The notes: generated by a model from the sequence alone, not told the origin. A DNA stretch of 64,000 nt from Petrolisthes cinctipes (GCA_033782935.1 JAWQEG010000290.1:1-64000), one strand, 5' to 3'. Positions 11,501 through 18,432 are shown, counted from the stretch's first letter. Translations and numbers: made by a program.

Positions 11501-14500
11501 TTTCTTTATTAATGAACTAAATAAATGTTGAACTTGAGTCACACTACAGTACTTCCTTACCAACTTAAGGGAATACATTTGGTACATTGGAGCGCATTGA
11601 TTCCTACAAAGTATGTCAGAAACAGAACCAATTAATAAATATAAATGGTATCTTGTTGGTTGGAATAGTTTGAAGGAATTAGTTGCTCCAGATTTACCAC
11701 CAACTGCACTATATGCCCCCTTAACACTGTGTTGTTGTAGGAGATGCAGTATGGGGTAATGAATAATCCCGTGATAGTACAACATGCTCTCTAAATGTTA
11801 CTATGAGTTCTGTTGGTAAATGTTAATGGTACTGTAGGCCTCTTGTATTGGTAGATCCAATGGTCTGGATAATGCTGTTTTTTGTTTGTTTTTTCTGCCG
11901 CCTTTTTTCTGTGGCCAGTATTTCTGAAGTGTTCGAGAGGATATCTATGAAGTATTTCTTGCTTCACTCACATTTGTATTATGCTCTTCTTGTGCTCCAT
12001 GTGTTAATTCTCTATCATTTATCTATTTTATTGTACCATCTTGGTACCAAATACTGTACCCTATAATTATGACATGGTACAGTACTAATTTTTTGCATTT
12101 TTTAATTGAATTTTCTTGCTTCAAATTCTAAATGCCTCTCTATTTCTGAACCTTTGTATGGAGCTTCACACTGCATATCATCACTAACTTACCAATAATC
12201 TAAAATATTACTAGAAAGCTTTGTTTTCTACCTACTTAATTAACTGTATCTGTTGCACCATCATGAGCTTGTCTTTAATGTTGAATTTCAACTCCTTAAA
12301 GCACAGATATGGATGCACATGTTTTATGTTATTTTCTATAACCAAAATATTTCATTAGTTGGAGTGAGTCAAGCTTGTAATGTTTTGTTTTTTTACCATT
12401 TGATTGTACATTTCTGAGAATGTATGTACAGTATACTTTTGCATAATATAACCTTGGTGATAAATATCAGTTAGAGTTTCAGAATATAAAATTTTGACAA
12501 TTATCTTTACAGTTGCCTTCAGGTGTCTTGTTTCTACTAACTTTGTTAATCTTCCATCCACACCATATACATATATGTGTATATGTATGCTGTATATTTT
12601 GTGAGGTAAAATTCAAATTTTGGGACAACATTGCTGCTGGTTGGAAGGTGTTATATTACCTTGCATAGAATGAGTTGAAACCTTTGTAATTTAGAATTGA
12701 ACCAGAAGATATATTGACAATTCTAGGGGGAATAAAACACTTACAATTTACTGTGCATGTGAGGGTTAAATATATGATACTGGCAACTGAAAACTGCTAA
12801 TTTCTCCAAGCCGTGATAAGCAAAAGACCTAATGTAGATCTAATCAGTATAGGCTGTCTGAATTGTGATGGATATTGGAGAAATAAATACAGTAGTTCCA
12901 GTCTGCCAAAATCCAACCCCTATTAAGACGGTGATAGTCCTCATGAGGTTTTAAGGGGATAATACAGTGTTGGTAAATCTGTAGCAACTAATTCCTCCAA
13001 ACTACATATTTTAAGCAACAGGCCACCATTATTTTCATATATCTGGTCCTGTATACTTTTGAGGATATAAAGAGCTTTGATGTACCAAAAGTATACTGTA
13101 TTACCCCCTTAAGGACAGGTAATAACTGTACTAATTGTCTGCTCATCTCCAGGGACTTCGCCTACGTTGCCCGGGACCGAGTGTCAAGGAAGCACATGTG
13201 TCACGTGTTCCGGTGTGACACTCCGGCACGCACCATCGCCAACACACTGAGGGACATCTGTAAGAAGATCATGATTGAACGCTCACTCAACCAGGGTATC
13301 AGCAAGCCTGGTGATGGTGGTATGTACTGTACTATGCTTTAGTTTATAGTGGTGGAATGTATGTAGTGTAGTATATTATTTTGGTATATACTGTAATGGT
13401 GTATAGTGGTGGAATGTAATGTGGGTATGTGATGTTAGTATATACGGTACTGTAATCTCCAAAGAGGAAGTGTTAAAACAGGGAACACTGGAGAGTGTTT
13501 GACTGTGCTCATTCCAAAGGAAGTTCCAAAAAGAAAAAATGTCAGAGCTACGGGTAAATAGATAGATTCATAGGTAGCTTCCAATATCTTGCCACATTTC
13601 TAAAGCCAATTATGCGTGTAGTTTCAGCGTCTCTAGAGTAATGTCATGTAGTGTGCTGTGGTTAGTATCTAGGTAGGGGAATTAATTAACTGTAATATCA
13701 TGTTATTATGTGGCAGAGTGATATTGCACTTAGGAGAATACCATAATTATTGTGGTATTCAATTGTGTGTGTTATGTTGCAGAGTGTGTTAGTGTCATGT
13801 AGTAATGTGTCAGAGTATGGTGAAGGGTGTTAAATGTGATGATGTTGTACTTAAGGAAATACCATAATTATGGCCCTTTACTGTGTGTGTTATGTTGCAG
13901 GGTGTGGCAGTGGTAGTGGAGGGAGTGGAAGCAGACTCACAAGACCCACCAACTTGCCTACAGAAAACCGTCGATTCCAGAGACACCCACAGATCATACC
14001 CAGTTAGTTTAACTCTTTTTTTGTAAATACTATACTGTCACTGTTTTTATTGCTCTCACACTCTCTGTATATGGTTAACTCTCTTTTCCTAACTTCTGTA
14101 CTCATTTAATTTTATCTTCTGATCAAATGTTTTCATAATTTTTCATCTGACTTTATGTTTAGTTCCAGTAAGCCCTCCATAACAGGTACTAGAGCCCTTA
14201 TGACTCATCTAAATTTCTGACTTATGTGAATTCTGAGATTCTGCTGCATTACTTGCAATGCTGTATATGCCATTTAGAGCAAAAAGTTTCCTCCTTACTG
14301 CTAAAATTTGGCCCATGTAAATCAAAATATTCTAACCTACAGGAAATTTTCCCCAATATATTTGTTTGTTATTTAATTTATTTTTAATACAATTTTCTGT
14401 ATTAAAGTTGTAAGACTAAGACCAGATGATTTTATTTGTAGTATGAAAATTGTAGGCTCATTTTGGGTTAGCACATCATACAGGGAATAAAATATCTCGT

Positions 14501-16923
14501 CTGAGCATCTACCAGCTCCGTCACTCCCCACAAAAAAAATTAACCCCCCCCCCCCACACACACAAAAAAATATATATATATATATATTTGCAACCTATTA
14601 CACACAATAATATTTCTGGACAACTCATGCACAGCACAGTCATTTCCCATAAAAAATAAATATATATATACTGTACAAGGTGTATCGCGACGTGTAGCAT
14701 TAACTTACACCAGAAATATAAAATATAATTTTGAGTATATTTTGTTCTATAAAGTATGCTGTGTGTGATCTCAGTAAAGTACAATGAATACTGATAAAAA
14801 CTATTTTAACTTGTGTTGTCAAATGGCGGTGAGCATCTGAGGGAATGGTAGCCTAATATAGTTTTCGGACCAAAGAGGCCTTATTCATTTCATCTTAATA
14901 AGTTTTATATGATTACAATATTTATGTGATGTTCTATAACACACATTGAATCATATTTTCAATGCAGAGGGATAATACCAGGTCTGTATAAGAAGAAAAT
15001 CTGTGAAATGTAGGGAAATGCTCAGGTTTGCAGGTAACATTATGTCGGGAGTTTACCTAACCTTCAAACGATATTAATCATATTTCGTCGAATATTATTT
15101 ATAGGGGCCTGGTATTATCCCTCTGCATTGAAAATATGATTCAATGTACGTTATAGAACATCACATAAATATTGTAATCATGATAAAACTTATTAAGATA
15201 AATAAATAAGGCCTCTTTGGTCCAAAAACATATTAGGCTTCCACTCCCTCCGATGCTCACCGCCATTTGACAACACAAGTTAAAATAGTTTTTATCAGTA
15301 TTCATTGTACTTTACTGAGATCACACACAGCATACTTTATAGAACAAAATATACTCAAAATTATATTTTATATCTCTGGTGTAAGTTAATGCTATACGTC
15401 GCAATACACCCTGTATATATATCTGAACAGCTCACAACCTCAGACAAAATTAACCACAAGTAAAATTAACTTCTGGATGCCCCACAGCCCAGTCATTCCC
15501 CACACCAATGGAGGAGCCAAAGAAGGTGATGCGGGTACAGTTTGTGGGTCAACTGACAGTGTCACTGCCTTCGGGTATTGATGTCCTCAATGACGCCATC
15601 GACTGCACAGTGCAACTCAACCCTCGGCCCTGGCGCAATGTTGCCATTGCAGTCGCGCCCTCCACAGTTACCATCACCAACACTGTAAGGAAGCTTTGTT
15701 ATTGCTTGATGTACAGTATGTAGTCCTAGTCCAAAAGGAAATATTGTTATAATTTGATGTAGTCACAGTTCACATCTGACAACTCCTTCCGATTTCTCCC
15801 ACAGGTTATTATTTTTTGTAGAGGTTATATGGAAGAGTTGTCTGTGTTGAAGGATATGTGGACATGTTGTGAGGCCCTGTGTAGTACTCAATAAAATACA
15901 CCATATGTGTCATAGTTGCTTAATTAAAACTATATTTACTGATCTCTTACTCACATGTAGAGGGCAGCAAATACCAGAGACACAAGGTATAGGTGAGAAA
16001 GTTATAAAATAATTTGGCTACAGCTTACTGGGCCCAGGACCTTAAAAAGCTGGAAACATATAAAGACACTAAAAATAACATGCACGAATTAAACAGGGAG
16101 GCGAAAATATAAGATGAAGCCTAAAAAAGAAAACAAAAAGACCAAACAGACAGCAAAGATAGAAGAACACCCTATATAGAGTAAGACAAGACATAAACAT
16201 AATGTATACAGGTATACAGTACCTGTCCTTTCCATTAAAGTGAATGAATCCTTTATCTAATTTGTGCAGGAGGATGGTAAGCAGATAGCAGAGTGCAGAG
16301 TGAGATTCCTGTCATTCCTGGGAATAGGGAAGGATGTGAAGCACTGTGGATTCATCATGCATACAGCCCAAGACCAGTTTGTGGCCTACATTTTCTTTAG
16401 CGAGCCCTCCACTGGCGCCCTCTGCAAAACCATTGAGGCAGCCTGCAAGGTCAGATATATACACAGTAAACCAAAGTTCCTGATGCTCTACCCTGGCTCT
16501 TGCTTTTGACATATAAAAAAATATTAATAATTACAATAATGGGAAATTTAATAGCATATAGTATTTTTTTTTCTCTTATTATACCTCCACTTTCTGTCTT
16601 CTCTTTCTATTCTTTTCTTCTTTATTCTTACTCCAACACTTTCTTCCCCTTTCTCTACATTTCTTTTCTCTCCCTACACTTTCTCTTTTCCTTGGCTTTT
16701 CCCCTACTCATCTTCTAAGAGCCTGACATTACTACTGCCCCACCACCTCTTATGTCTTACTTCGCCATAACAGCTGAGGTACCAGAAATGCCTTGATGCC
16801 CACCCTGGGGGTGTTGGACGAGGGCGTGGTGGGGGGGCTGGTACCCCCCGCAGCATCTCCGCTGCCCTGCGTTCTGTCTTCGGCTCCATCACAGGACGAA
16901 AAGCACGATCAGCCGAGTCCTGA
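1243..16923 (+). CDS. APBB: FE65/APBB-family adaptor (APP-binding family B), 3' part, 12 exons
   Basis: Joined exons: 1243-1407, 3611-3782, 4187-4349, 4597-4748, 5367-5461, 5779-5983, 6629-6756, 13153-13319, 13901-14002, 15488-15684, 16270-16449, 16774-16923. Every junction is GT-AG and every phase agrees, giving 624 residues (numbered w1-w624) before TGA at 16921. Order: low-complexity linker rich in Gln, then Gly/Ser (w1-110); WW domain from LPPGW (w158-162) to PP (w185-186); PTB1 from FAVRSLGWVE (w270) through IRVWGVGRD and DFAYVARD to about w405; Gly/Ser linker; PTB2 from MRVQFVGQLTV (w464) through FLSFLGIGKDVKH to LRYQKCLDAH (about w585). This order is specific to FE65 proteins. In that family PTB2 binds the cytoplasmic tail of APP-like receptors, PTB1 binds partners such as Tip60 and LRP, and WW binds proline-rich ligands such as Mena. 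The start codon lies upstream. Oddity: the second WW tryptophan is Arg (w183). I cannot tell the vertebrate paralogues 1, 2 and 3 apart here; an invertebrate gene is probably co-orthologous to all. Confidence 0.93.
1688..1732. repeat. Family C inverted repeat, half copy (C1)
   Basis: Matches the right arm of the family C element: ...CGCCATCATCAACACAATG then AATGTTCTTGCATATGGCCC. The matching left arm is not recognisable. Confidence 0.6.
2434..2512. repeat. (GA)n microsatellite, 79 bp
   Basis: An uninterrupted purine dinucleotide run inside the FE65 intron. It creates an Arg/Glu low-complexity open frame that is not a gene. Confidence 0.98.
2863..2985. repeat. Palindromic repeat, sub-type B (copy B1)
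   Basis: Arms TACTGAATCCTCGAAAATATG and ATAGTTCAGAGGAATCAGTA flank the sub-type B centre TATTAGTAATATTGTGGT. It ends in AGCCCTCCAATTTACCAA and then CTCCCCTCAAG, as in the other B copies. Confidence 0.75.
3046..3070. repeat. (TTA)n microsatellite
   Basis: About eight TTA units directly abut the 5' truncation point of the LINE fragment at 3069. Confidence 0.9.
3069..3505 (+). mobile_element. 5'-truncated LINE 3' end, interrupted
   Basis: Bases 3069-3240 encode VRGRPPVRWQNRVEEYV and WNRENWTHFCCG, the same reverse-transcriptase C-terminal tail as the LINE copies at 54525-54690. The element's terminal sequence AGGGAACGAGGTATCAGAGC appears only at 3480-3499, so about 236 bp (3241-3476) interrupt the tail. 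The interruption holds TTAGGATAGGTTAGG and a perfect 20-bp palindrome at 3427-3446. Confidence 0.75.
3427..3446. repeat. Perfect 20-bp palindrome
   Basis: GGCACAGGCATGCCTGTGCC reads the same on both strands. It lies in the insertion that splits the LINE fragment. Confidence 0.9.
3611..3782 (+). CDS. APBB: FE65 exon, Gly/Ser-rich linker
   Basis: Acceptor TTGGTTCACAG ends at 3610; donor GTAAGT starts at 3783. The first base completes Glu from the previous exon and the exon ends in phase 0 (CAG). It encodes EKCVLTPEGDGEGGGG, a Ser/Thr run and PTHIPHMTPAHTQ. An overlapping Pro-rich frame is a shadow. Confidence 0.8.
3783..4186. other. FE65 intron
   Basis: 404 bp of AT-rich sequence; I see no repeat family member or exon in it. 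Confidence 0.7.
4187..4349 (+). CDS. APBB: FE65 exon, start of WW domain
   Basis: Acceptor GGTTTTTCAG ends at 4186; phase 0 start. It encodes DLYALPVKRRSGSQ, a Pro/Thr/His linker, the acidic run LDDDGEE and LPPGWEKHE, which opens the WW domain with its first tryptophan (w162). Donor GTATTT starts at 4350 and leaves one base. Confidence 0.93.
4372..4532. repeat. Palindromic repeat, sub-type A (copy A1, forward)
   Basis: Reads GGTAAAACTGGAGCAACTGA, then TTCCAAACTATTCCAAGCAA, a centre CACCATTATTTTTGTT, then GGTCCTGTTTCCTAGCATAC and TTTGGAGGAATTATGG. It fills most of the 247-bp intron between the two WW exons. Confidence 0.8.
4597..4748 (+). CDS. APBB: FE65 exon, end of WW domain
   Basis: Acceptor TGCCTTCAG ends at 4596; donor GTAATG starts at 4749. 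It encodes DNDGPYYWHIKSGTITRNPP and then an Ala/Ser/Pro linker. The YYW block and PP are typical of FE65 WW domains, but where vertebrate members have Trp before the acidic residue and PP this exon has Arg (w183, codon CGT). Confidence 0.93.
4749..5366. other. FE65 intron
   Basis: Holds an imperfect AAT/ATT run (4774-4846) and several TACTGTA words; no exon is seen. Confidence 0.7.
5367..5461 (+). CDS. APBB: FE65 exon, linker between WW and PTB1
   Basis: Acceptor CTCCTGCAG ends at 5366; donor GTGAGT starts at 5462. It encodes TSGSVTRSNTSSALSELSDS and RPRTAAVDNAY. Phase 0 in, phase 2 out. It corresponds to the Ser-rich segment before PTB1 in FE65 proteins. Confidence 0.88.
5633..5753. repeat. 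Palindromic repeat, sub-type D (copy D2)
   Basis: CTGATTCCTCCTGACTGTGC, CACGAAACAAGCTCCTTCAA and TTTTGTGGCAATATTGGAAG run in the opposite orientation to D1; the right end is CCCCTTAA. It fills most of the right half of the 317-bp intron 5462-5778. Confidence 0.75.
5779..5983 (+). CDS. APBB: FE65 exon, start of PTB1
   Basis: Acceptor CCCCCATCAG ends at 5778; donor GTGAGT starts at 5984. It encodes RRSYPARSDISEGS, then FAVRSLGWVEIAEEDLTPER, SSKAVNRCIVDLS and DVLDVVGCWGD. This is the characteristic FE65 PTB1 opening (vertebrate members also read FAVRSLGWVE). Phase 2 in, phase 0 out. Confidence 0.95.
5984..6628. other. FE65 intron
   Basis: AT-rich. The phrase TTATTATTCAATGATTTTCT and its variants recur before the acceptor (near 6470-6620), a small local duplication. 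No exon is seen. Confidence 0.6.
6629..6756 (+). CDS. APBB: FE65 exon, middle of PTB1
   Basis: Acceptor TTTTCATCATAG ends at 6628. It encodes GKDLFMDLDEGSLKLVDPEN, LTVLNTQPIHT and IRVWGVGRDNG, matching the family's WGVGRD(S/N)GRDFAYVARD block. The donor is AG|GTCCGT, a weak site, and its surroundings are tandemly repeated downstream (6807-6990). Confidence 0.95.
6724..6990 (+). repeat. Tandem repeat of the FE65 exon 7 3' end and donor
   Basis: The exon end CCGGGTCTGGGGTGTGGGAC with GGAAGGTCCGT recurs as GCCCGGGGTGTGAG (6809), GCCCGGAGTGTGGGTCGCAA with GGAAAGGTCCGT (6860-6893) and GGCCTGGGTGTGGGTTGCAA with GGAAAGGTCTGT (6938-6972). Intron phrases such as TATTATTG...TCTTAT recur between them. 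The unit is roughly 55-80 bp. The copies carry in-frame stops, so they are not exons, but two keep an AAG|GT donor look-alike. Confidence 0.8.
7246..7386. repeat. Palindromic repeat, sub-type B (copy B2)
   Basis: GGTAAATTGGAAGGATACTA, ATTCTTCCAAACTATGCCAC and CAGATCCCCTATTAATAACA, then GGTATAGTTTGGAG and GCCCTCCAATTCTCCAAC; ends in CCCCATTAA. Confidence 0.8.
7669..7861 (+). mobile_element. Pogo/Tigger-like MITE, family G (copy G1)
   Basis: Left end TGTAGACCCTCAATATAA, body ACCACTTCATTTTACACTC and CCAGGCTCCCATTTTTCATT, right end GGGCCTAATCTTTA. The better copy at 19791-20040 shows the complementary ends CAGT(T/A)G(G/A)CCC and TATATCAAGGGTCTACTG with flanking TA. The CAGTAGACCC end resembles pogo/Tigger termini (family knowledge; no search done). 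Confidence 0.55.
8149..8172. repeat. (TTGG)n microsatellite
   Basis: Six tetranucleotide units of GGTT. Confidence 0.9.
8418..8553. mobile_element. Family C inverted-repeat element (C2)
   Basis: Left arm GGCCGTGTGCAAGAGTATCT, TGTTGACGATGGCATGGCAT and TGGTACAATC; right arm ATTGTACCAGTACCATGCCA, TTATCAATACCATGAATATT and CTTTCTTATGGCCCC. The arms are complementary for about 55 bp and contain TGGTAC near the centre. Confidence 0.75.
9880..10112. mobile_element. TA-flanked MITE, family H (H1)
   Basis: Left end TA|CAGTTACCTCCAGGTGTC with TTCCTAACATTGTCAATCTT; right end GAAGATTGACAACCCTGGGA, CACCTAAAGGTGAAAGTACTG|TA. The arms are inverted repeats of about 55 bp. A second copy is at 12510-12753. 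Confidence 0.7.
10690..10744. repeat. Family C half copy (C3)
   Basis: ATGTCATCACATGGCCATGA and CTCTTGCATGTGGCCCCTTG resemble the right arm of family C; the left arm is missing. Confidence 0.45.
10829..10900. repeat. Palindromic repeat, sub-type B, half copy (B3)
   Basis: TTCTTGGTGAATTGGAGGGC and TACTAATTCCTCCTAACTAT are the left arm of sub-type B; the right arm is absent. Confidence 0.65.
11096..11262. mobile_element. Family C inverted-repeat element (C4)
   Basis: GGCCATATATAAGAACATCG, GTTGACGATGTTGTGTTACC and GGTACAATGACACCATA on the left; CACCAGTACCACACCATCAT and CAACACCACAAATTTCTTCC on the right. The centre holds TATGGAGTCAT as in the other C copies. Confidence 0.75.
11565..11724. mobile_element. 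TTAA-flanked palindromic element, sub-type A (A2, reverse)
   Basis: TTAAGGGAATACATTTGGTA ... GCCCCCTTAA. TTAA is present at both ends. The arms read TTGGAGCGCATTGATTCCTA and AATAGTTTGAAGGAATTAGT. Length 160 bp, like A3 and A4. Confidence 0.82.
12510..12753. mobile_element. TA-flanked MITE, family H (H2)
   Basis: Left end TA|CAGTTGCCTTCAGGTGTC with CTAACTTTGTTAATCTTCCA; right end AGATATATTGACAATTCTAG, GGGGAATAAAACACTTACAA, TTTACTG. Same family as 9880-10112, with a different centre containing an ATATGTGTATATGT run. Confidence 0.65.
12780..12935. repeat. Decayed palindromic repeat, sub-type B-like
   Basis: ACTGCTAATTTCTCCAAGCC at the left and TGGAGAAATAAATACAGTAG with TTCCAGTCTGCCAAAATCC at the right; the centre has diverged. 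It abuts copy A3. Confidence 0.5.
12951..13112. mobile_element. TTAA-flanked palindromic element, sub-type A (A3, forward)
   Basis: TTAAGGGGATAATACAGTG ... ACTGTATTACCCCCTTAA. Both ends carry TTAA, and the outer inverted repeat GGGG(G/A)TAATACA is clear. Length 162 bp. It lies 40 bp upstream of the FE65 exon 8 acceptor, so it occupies the position where a branch point would be expected. Confidence 0.85.
13153..13319 (+). CDS. APBB: FE65 exon, end of PTB1
   Basis: Acceptor TCATCTCCAG ends at 13152; donor GTATGT starts at 13320. It encodes DFAYVARDRVSRKHMCHVFR, CDTPARTIANTLRDICKKIM and then IERSLNQ. The DFAYVARD and CHVFRC blocks match FE65 PTB1. Phase 2 in, phase 1 out. Confidence 0.95.
13320..13900. 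other. FE65 intron with decayed LINE tail
   Basis: Local repeats of GTATGT/TGTATA near 13320-13450, the LINE remnant at 13459-13575, and two similar phrases around GTGTGTTATGTTGCAG (13767-13783 and 13885-13900), the second of which is the acceptor of the next exon. Confidence 0.7.
13459..13575 (+). mobile_element. Decayed LINE 3' end
   Basis: AAAGAGGAAGTGTTAAAACA and GGGAACACTGGAGA correspond to AAGGAGGGAGTGTTGGAACA and GGGAGAACTGGAGA of the LINE at 54617-54650. It then gives GTCAGAGCTACGG and ATAGATAGAT, the degraded terminal signature with a GATA tail. Confidence 0.65.
13901..14002 (+). CDS. APBB: FE65 exon, linker between PTB1 and PTB2
   Basis: Acceptor TATGTTGCAG ends at 13900. It encodes GCGSGSGGSGSR, LTRPTNLPTENRR and FQRHPQIIP. 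The donor is GTTAGT at 14003, less usual than GTRAGT but required by phase to reach PTB2. Confidence 0.82.
14003..15487. other. FE65 intron holding a fold-back element
   Basis: 1485 bp. The left half is AT-rich with a (C)n(CA)n(AT)n run near 14545-14590; half of the intron is the 738-bp fold-back element 14676-15413. Confidence 0.8.
14676..15413. mobile_element. 738-bp fold-back, mariner-like MITE
   Basis: Ends TA|CAAGGTGTATCGCGACG and CGTCGCAATACACCCTG|TA. The arms (about 14676-14982 and 15108-15413) are near-perfect inverted repeats of roughly 306 bp around a 125-bp loop. Matching blocks include TTAACTTACACCAGA/TCTGGTGTAAGTTAA and ATGCAGAGGGATAATACCAGG with its complement. The CAGGGTGTATTG end and the TA flank are mariner-like. 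No transposase frame is present. Confidence 0.85.
15488..15684 (+). CDS. APBB: FE65 exon, start of PTB2
   Basis: Acceptor TGCCCCACAG ends at 15487; donor GTAAGG starts at 15685. It encodes QSFPTPMEEPKKV, MRVQFVGQLTVSLPSGIDVL, NDAIDCTVQ and NVAIAVAPSTVTITNT, matching the first strand, the long loop and the VAPATLTI-like strand of FE65 PTB2. Phase 1 in, phase 0 out. Confidence 0.95.
15685..16269. other. FE65 intron
   Basis: Contains an inverted F-family core (16009-16045) and A-rich sequence; no exon is seen. Confidence 0.65.
16270..16449 (+). CDS. APBB: FE65 exon, PTB2 core
   Basis: Acceptor TTTGTGCAG ends at 16269; donor GTCAGA starts at 16450; phase 0 at both ends. It encodes CRVRFLSFLGIGKDVKHCGF, IMHTAQDQFVAYIFFSEPST and CKTIEAACK. 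FLSFL.(V/I)G(R/K)DVH is the most conserved FE65 PTB2 block. Because the exon ends in phase 0 it can join in frame to either 16774 or 17824. Confidence 0.96.
16450..16773. other. FE65 intron, pyrimidine-rich
   Basis: A strongly T/C-rich tract (16550-16700) leads to the acceptor of the last exon; no exon or repeat family member is seen. Confidence 0.7.
16774..16923 (+). CDS. APBB: FE65 last exon, end of PTB2 and C-terminus
   Basis: Acceptor GCCATAACAG ends at 16773. It encodes LRYQKCLDAHPGG, a Gly/Arg-rich turn, then SISAALRSVFGSITGRK and RSAES before TGA at 16921-16923. LRYQKCLDA is the invariant last PTB2 helix; the tail resembles the vertebrate ending (VRRGVQSLWGSLKPKR). Confidence 0.95.
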   Translation: MRYQKCLDAHPGGVGRGRGGGAGTPRSISAALRSVFGSITGRKARSAES

Positions 16924-17105
16924 GATGAGGACTCACCTCTGCAGGTGTGAATTAAGAGGCAGTGATTGTTTCTTATTTATTTAAAATTTACCTTGGAAAA
17001 ATTGAGTCACATCCTCATCAAACTTCCTAGTTATTTTGGGTAAACATAATGACTAGAAGGATTTGGCATTAGAAAGAGTATCTAGCTGGAAAACTTGTTT
17101 CTTTT

Positions 17106-17111
17106 ATTAAA
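17106..17111 (+). terminator. Candidate poly-A signal (ATTAAA) for FE65
   Basis: ATTAAA lies 183 bp after the TGA at 16921-16923 and is the first variant signal I find there. A chance match in AT-rich DNA is possible. Confidence 0.3.
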
Positions 17112-17330
17112 ATGATAAATTCAAATGTAATCCCCCCCAATTGTTGGTACCCTTTAAATAGGGACAGCCGGGGGACTAGGGAAAGTGGAAGAGACTAATT
17201 GAATGCCTAACACCAAGGATGGGAGCCGTGGACATAAATTTGAAAATAATTATGAGGATGAATTAAGCCAAACATGCATACAAGTACTGTAGATAATTAT
17301 TTCAAAATTGTATATATGATCATGAGTTCG

Positions 17331-17450
17331 TATGAGCATGTGGCGGAAACAGGGACGGTGAAAGTGGTGTATGTGAGTGGTTATGAGGGACAATGGAGAA
17401 GGCGAAGACCTAGGAGAAGATGCCGTAATATTGTGAATGCTTATTTGTAA
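17331..17450 (+). mobile_element. Remnant of a different LINE, C-terminal tail
   Basis: A 39-codon open segment reads YEHVAETGTVKVVYVSGYEG and then QWRRRRPRRRCRNIVNAYL before TAA. This echoes the (F/W)GHV..R...V..VY...EG.R.RGRPR.RW tail of LINE reverse transcriptases, but it is not the family at 53.4 kb. Confidence 0.5.
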
Positions 17451-17620
17451 GTAGGCAAAGGAACTTGTGGATTGTAGACAAGACTGGAAGCGAGTATCCT
17501 CTTACGTATATGCTTAACTTTTCTTTTAGACGAACATTTTTCTCTTGTGTTAGAACAGAAAGAAATACTGTAACTGTTAATCACCGATGTTTGTTCAACG
17601 GGTATTGACACTAACACTGT

Positions 17621-17828
17621 GTTGGCTTACAGAATATTATATAAACAGTATTGACACTATGTTGGTTTGTAGGATATTGTATAAACATTATTAACTCCAT
17701 GATGATTTGTAAGATGTATTAAAGGAATTGACACTGTTGGTTTACAGAATGTTATATAAGCGGTATACTGTGTTGGTTTGCAGGATGAGGTGTAAATGGT
17801 ATTGATATTGTATTGGTTTGCAGGATGT
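17621..17828. repeat. 40-bp tandem repeat carrying acceptor-like motifs
   Basis: Six units start near 17622, 17662, 17702, 17737, 17773 and 17813. Each has TTGGTTTRYAG or a variant followed by (G)AAT/GAT, then TATTGACACT-like sequence. The last unit supplies the TTGGTTTGCAG acceptor of the alternative FE65 exon; the fifth unit is an equally good acceptor (TTGGTTTGCAG at 17774-17784). Confidence 0.8.
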
Positions 17829-18138
17829 TTGGGCTGATGCCACTGCAGAGCGTGAGGTCATCCCACACCGCCACCTGGCCAGTCCTGGAGGTAGTACGCC
17901 CTCACCTGGGTGCCCCTTCTCCTCTAGGCAGGTGCAGGCGCTGGTCTCCCCCACCTGTGACTCCTCCCCTTCCTACCCTTATGGCCTCCATCGCTCCCCC
18001 ACTAGCCCAACCCTGGCACCCCCACTCACCCCTGCCACCCCCATGTCCCCTCTTGATGCCCTCCGTCGCCTCCAGCTGCCCCCAGACCTCTCCCCCACCA
18101 GTTTAGAGGAGGCCGAAGGCAGGTCAGATGAGGTGTGA
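17824..18138 (+). CDS. APBB: Candidate alternative terminal exon of FE65
   Basis: It starts right after TATTGGTTTGCAG (to 17823) in phase 0, the same phase at which the 16270-16449 exon ends, and stays open for 104 codons to TGA at 18136-18138. It encodes DVWADATAEREVIPHRH, a Ser/Pro-rich stretch, then MSPLDALRRLQLPPDLSPTS and LEEAEGRSDEV. The balanced composition and third-position GC bias look coding. If used, it would replace the final PTB2 helix (LRYQKCLDA) and so alter receptor binding; vertebrate FE65 has a known splice variant that loses the end of PTB2. The other frames are Pro-rich shadows. It could instead be an internal exon (donors at GGCAG|GTCAGA or GAG|GTGTGA) or belong to an unrecognised gene. 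Confidence 0.55.
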   Translation, partial: DVWADATAEREVIPHRHLASPGGSTPSPGCPFSSRQVQALVSPTCDSSPSYPYGLHRSPTSPTLAPPLTPATPMSPLDALRRLQLPPDLSPTSLEEAEGRSDEV

Positions 18139-18426
18139 GATGAGTTTCTGGTTTAGGCATTATGGCACCTTACCTTTCTGGGGAGGGAGGCAGATACACA
18201 GTTACCACAATTATACAATGTACCCAAATGACTAAATATTATCCTGAATCATCCAAATTGCCCAATATTTCCTAGATTACTCAAAATTGTCCACATTATT
18301 CAAATAATGTAATGTATATAGCTAATTACCCAAGTGGCAGCAAAGATTGAATAGCAAACATAGTTAATTTATGTGCTGCATATAATATACAGATTAAGTA
18401 TAAGTCATATACTTCAGCAACAATTC

Positions 18427-18432
18427 AATAAA
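18427..18432 (+). terminator. Candidate poly-A signal (AATAAA)
   Basis: Canonical AATAAA about 290 bp after the TGA of the alternative exon. No cleavage-site evidence beyond that. Confidence 0.35.

Larger units (their letters stand above)
6757..13152. other. FE65 intron, 6.4 kb, repeat-rich
   Basis: Contents: decoy-donor repeat (to 6990), T-rich tract (7000-7230), B2 (7246-7386), pogo-like MITE G1 (7669-7861), TTGG run (8149-8172), family C copies (8418-8553, 10690-10744, 11096-11262), family H MITEs (9880-10112, 12510-12753), B3 (10829-10900), A2 (11565-11724), a decayed B-like copy (12780-12935) and A3 (12951-13112). No internal exon is supported, and exons 7 and 8 join in phase without one. 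Confidence 0.75.
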
